This document shows positions 5,368 to 6,930 of a stretch of DNA of 6,930 nt, piece by piece. The DNA is from Oscillospiraceae bacterium. Its GTDB lineage: Bacteria; Bacillota; Clostridia; Oscillospirales; Oscillospiraceae. Below the pieces are notes generated by a model. That model was given only the letters and a program-made list of their open reading frames with translations. It did no database searches and was not told where the DNA came from. Each line of letters opens with the position of its first letter. Position 1 is the stretch's first letter. A program made the translations under genes and the position numbers. Location of the stretch: contig CACXCV010000159.1 of NCBI GenBank assembly GCA_902766215.1, forward strand, positions 1 through 6,930, written 5' to 3'.

Positions 5368-5712
5368 TTATACAAGCATCGTCAGCATGTGGTTTGTGCT
5401 GTCCACGTTCACCACCAGGCAGGACCAGCCGATATCGTCCGCCTTCACGCCGCCGGTGCCGTCAGCCAGCAGGGTGGTCCATCCCAGGCTGGGCGCCGTT
5501 GTGCCGGAATAGCTCAGGCATACCACGCCATGCACGGTTACGGCGCACACATCGCCGTTCACGCTCTCCACCACGCCCATAAACACGTCGTCGTCCGAGC
5601 AGGCGCACACCGTGTCGTTGCTCTTCATCTTGCACACCTGCCCTGCGCTCAGGCTGCCGCTCTTGGCAAAGGTCATCGTCTGCTTTGCCAGGTTGTCAAA
5701 TCTTACGTTCAT
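5368..5712 (-). CDS. Small capsid cement/decoration-like protein
   Basis: The product has 114 residues, with an N-terminal NVRFDNLAKQTMTF segment followed by alternating short hydrophobic strands and Gly/Asp/Thr turns (SAGQVCKM, DVFMGVVESV, CAVTVHGVVCLSYSG, DGTGGVKAD). This layout resembles DUF2190-type capsid cement proteins, which bind the outside of the shell and stabilise it, and a slot beside the major capsid gene is typical for them. Assignment is from position and beta-rich pattern rather than a diagnostic motif. Six cysteines (C27, C36, C38, C56, C65, C98) are many for such a protein. The ATG at 5712 has GAAAGGAG 9 nt upstream; a 39-codon upstream extension overlaps the protease gene and has no such support. 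The gaps are 17 nt to the protease gene and 18 nt to the capsid gene. A scaffold role is a less likely alternative. Confidence 0.6.
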   Translation of the reverse strand: MNVRFDNLAKQTMTFAKSGSLSAGQVCKMKSNDTVCACSDDDVFMGVVESVNGDVCAVTVHGVVCLSYSGTTAPSLGWTTLLADGTGGVKADDIGWSCLVVNVDSTNHMLTMLV

Positions 5713-5729
5713 CGTGTTTTGCTCCTTTC

Positions 5730-6617
5730 TCAAATACGAAATTCGTCGTCGCCGCCGTGCTCCGGCACAGCGTCCAGCTGGGTCTGCCCCGGATACAGCG
5801 CGCGCATGCACCGGCTCCAGCCCCGGCACACCGCCTCCACATCCTCCGGTTCCAGCGCCGCGGCCATGCGCTCAAGCAGCGTCCGGTCAAGACCCAGCTC
5901 CAGCGCCATGCCCAGCCGCACCAGCTCGCCGCGCCGGCGCAGTGCCTGCGCCTGACCCATGGCCGCCGCCGATTTCATCGCCCGGTATTCGTCCCAGCAG
6001 CCCGCCTCCCGGGCCGCCTGCTCCAGGCCCGCCTGCGCGCCAAAGCGCTTCATCACGCCCGCCTTGGGCTGCGCCGGCACCGCCACAAACGAAAACTCAT
6101 AGGCGTCCGCCGGCTCCGAAAGCACCGCCGTACACAGCTGCCCGCCATACACCTGCCCCTTTTCATGGGCGCAGCTGCCCATCTCCGCGCCGCAGATGCT
6201 GCACCGGCGCTTTTTCATGGCGCATCCAATGCTCACCTCCCTGCGGATGCCGCCCTCAATCTCGTCAATCAGCTGCTGGTTGTATGCCCGCAGCAGATAC
6301 ACCCACGCGCGGATAAAGCTGGTTCCCTCCTCGTGCTCCACTGTGGTGTCAAAAATGCGGGCCACCTGCCGTTCCGCGTCCCAGCGGTGATCGCTCAGGC
6401 CGGTCTTTCCCACCAGCATCTTCGCCAGGGCCGGCAGCGCCTGCGCGTCAAAGCGCTCACCGTCCCGGTCCGGCTGGTCGTCGCACAGCCGCAGCGAGAA
6501 GACATACAGCTCCTCCGCCGCCAGCGGCGTCTTGGTCTGCCGGTGAATCAGCTCCAGCTGCTCCGGCGTCGGGGTTCCGCCGCCGGCAACGCCGGCAGCC
6601 TTCACAATGTGCTGCAT
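5730..6617 (-). CDS. Prohead maturation protease (HK97/U35-like) with inserted Cys/His cluster
   Basis: The 295-residue protein probably cleaves head proteins during capsid maturation. A conserved-looking core runs from about residue 36 to 190. It contains FDAQAL, then GKTGLSDHRWD with candidate catalytic His77, EGGIRREVSIGC with candidate nucleophile Ser129, and DAYEFSFVAVPAQP, which resembles the EvSfVavPAnp strand of HK97-type prohead proteases. Between Ser129 and that strand lies C139-x2-C142-x6-C149-x-H151, a possible zinc site. Residues 190-295 are helical, charged and not part of the protease core. ATG 6617 was chosen because AAAGGAG sits 5 nt upstream and the conserved region starts soon after. 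The frame is open 31 codons further up, but that part overlaps the portal gene and is Arg-rich shadow sequence. The placement between portal and capsid fits the role. The fold is inferred from motifs. Confidence 0.85.
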   Translation of the reverse strand: MQHIVKAAGVAGGGTPTPEQLELIHRQTKTPLAAEELYVFSLRLCDDQPDRDGERFDAQALPALAKMLVGKTGLSDHRWDAERQVARIFDTTVEHEEGTSFIRAWVYLLRAYNQQLIDEIEGGIRREVSIGCAMKKRRCSICGAEMGSCAHEKGQVYGGQLCTAVLSEPADAYEFSFVAVPAQPKAGVMKRFGAQAGLEQAAREAGCWDEYRAMKSAAAMGQAQALRRRGELVRLGMALELGLDRTLLERMAAALEPEDVEAVCRGWSRCMRALYPGQTQLDAVPEHGGDDEFRI

Positions 6618-6630
6618 ACGCACTCCTTTC

Positions 6631-6930
6631 TCATTCGCCCAGCTTTTCCGCCTGCGCCCGGTACAGGGCCGCGCGCGCCTCTTCCACGGTGTCCTGCAGG
6701 CTGATTTCATCCCAGACGATCTCCGTCTCGCCGTCCATGCCCTCCAGGGCCAAAAACAGCCGGCAAATCCGTTTCAGCACGGGCTCCACCGTCCTGCGCA
6801 GGCTCCACAGCTCCGAGGTCAGCATGTCGGCCTGCTGCTGGCTCATGCGCTCGGTGCTGCTCCAGCTCAGCCCCAGCATAAACGGCGGCAGTCCCAGCCT
6901 GGCGACAATCTGCTCCAGCAGCTGCCGCAC
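6631..6930 (-). CDS. Phage portal protein, C-terminal fragment (5' end outside window)
   Basis: These are the last 99 codons of a gene that begins beyond the window edge; the stop is TGA at 6633-6631. Portal proteins form the dodecameric ring at one capsid vertex through which DNA is packaged and ejected. The visible part contains the stretch LPPFMLGLSWSSTERM followed by a long amphipathic helix (SQQQADMLTSELWSLRR) and then EIVWDEISLQD. This pattern of a Pro-Pro-x-x-L-G motif, an Arg-rich helix and a final acidic/hydrophobic segment is what I recall from portal proteins of Clostridia prophages. The position directly upstream of a prohead protease and the capsid gene supports the call. The first visible codon is GTG only by chance and is not a start. 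The gap to the protease gene is 13 nt. Confidence 0.85.
   Translation of the reverse strand: MRQLLEQIVARLGLPPFMLGLSWSSTERMSQQQADMLTSELWSLRRTVEPVLKRICRLFLALEGMDGETEIVWDEISLQDTVEEARAALYRAQAEKLGE

Noticed and set aside
5713..5829. 39-codon upstream extension of the cement gene
   Set aside because: It overlaps the protease C-terminus and contains a run of arginines. The inner ATG 5712 has a good SD.
4267..5955. Plus-strand open frame of about 560 codons over the capsid gene
   Set aside because: It is antisense to the capsid, cement and protease genes, rich in His/Gln/Arg, and has no recognisable domain. It is a shadow of GC-rich codon use.
6618..6710. 31-codon upstream extension of the protease gene
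   Set aside because: It overlaps the portal gene in another frame, is Arg/Lys/Trp-rich, and the inner ATG 6617 has a well-spaced AAAGGAG.
1..6930. R-type bacteriocin or other headless contractile injection system
   Set aside because: Portal, prohead protease, major capsid and connector genes are directly upstream of the tail genes and appear intact, so a complete phage head is expected.

Overview
The window is one continuous morphogenesis block of a tailed phage or prophage. Every supported gene is on the minus strand, so the genes are read here from high to low coordinates. The DNA is GC-rich. Most start codons have a strong Shine-Dalgarno (SD) sequence of the AGGAGG/GGGAGG type, and the proteins look like structural proteins from prophages of gut Clostridia (Oscillospiraceae-like Firmicutes). 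The host assignment is an inference from style and remembered protein families, not a search. No tRNA, integrase, IS element, CRISPR array, promoter or rho-independent terminator was seen.

Head part (6930 to about 3680): the C-terminal end of the portal protein (its 5' part lies outside the window), a prohead maturation protease with visible His/Ser active-site motifs and an inserted Cys/His cluster, a small beta-rich capsid cement-like protein, the HK97-fold major capsid protein, and two small connector/head-closure proteins.

Tail part (3673 to 1): a probable tail terminator, a contractile tail sheath protein, a tail tube protein, a 188-aa protein with a C-terminal zinc ribbon in the tail assembly chaperone position, a 197-aa Ala/Arg/Glu-rich protein of unknown role, and the first 174 codons of a protein with a DNA-circularisation-type N-terminal domain followed by a LysM domain. 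The sheath makes this a myovirus-type (contractile) tail. The head genes argue against a headless R-type bacteriocin.

The genes are packed with 1-20 nt gaps or with ATGA/GTGA/TGATG overlaps, so they probably form a single late operon with extensive translational coupling. The only larger gap (53 nt, 524-576) holds a GC-rich hairpin just upstream of the SD of the LysM gene.

Two points deserve most attention. First, a perfect 10-bp inverted repeat places most of the SD of the tail sheath gene inside an RNA stem located in the last codons of the preceding gene, which looks like a coupling switch. Second, no long tape measure protein lies between the tail tube and the LysM gene, where contractile phages normally carry one; only the 197-aa protein is there. 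Either the tail is extremely short, or the tape measure has moved, or the 197-aa protein has another job.
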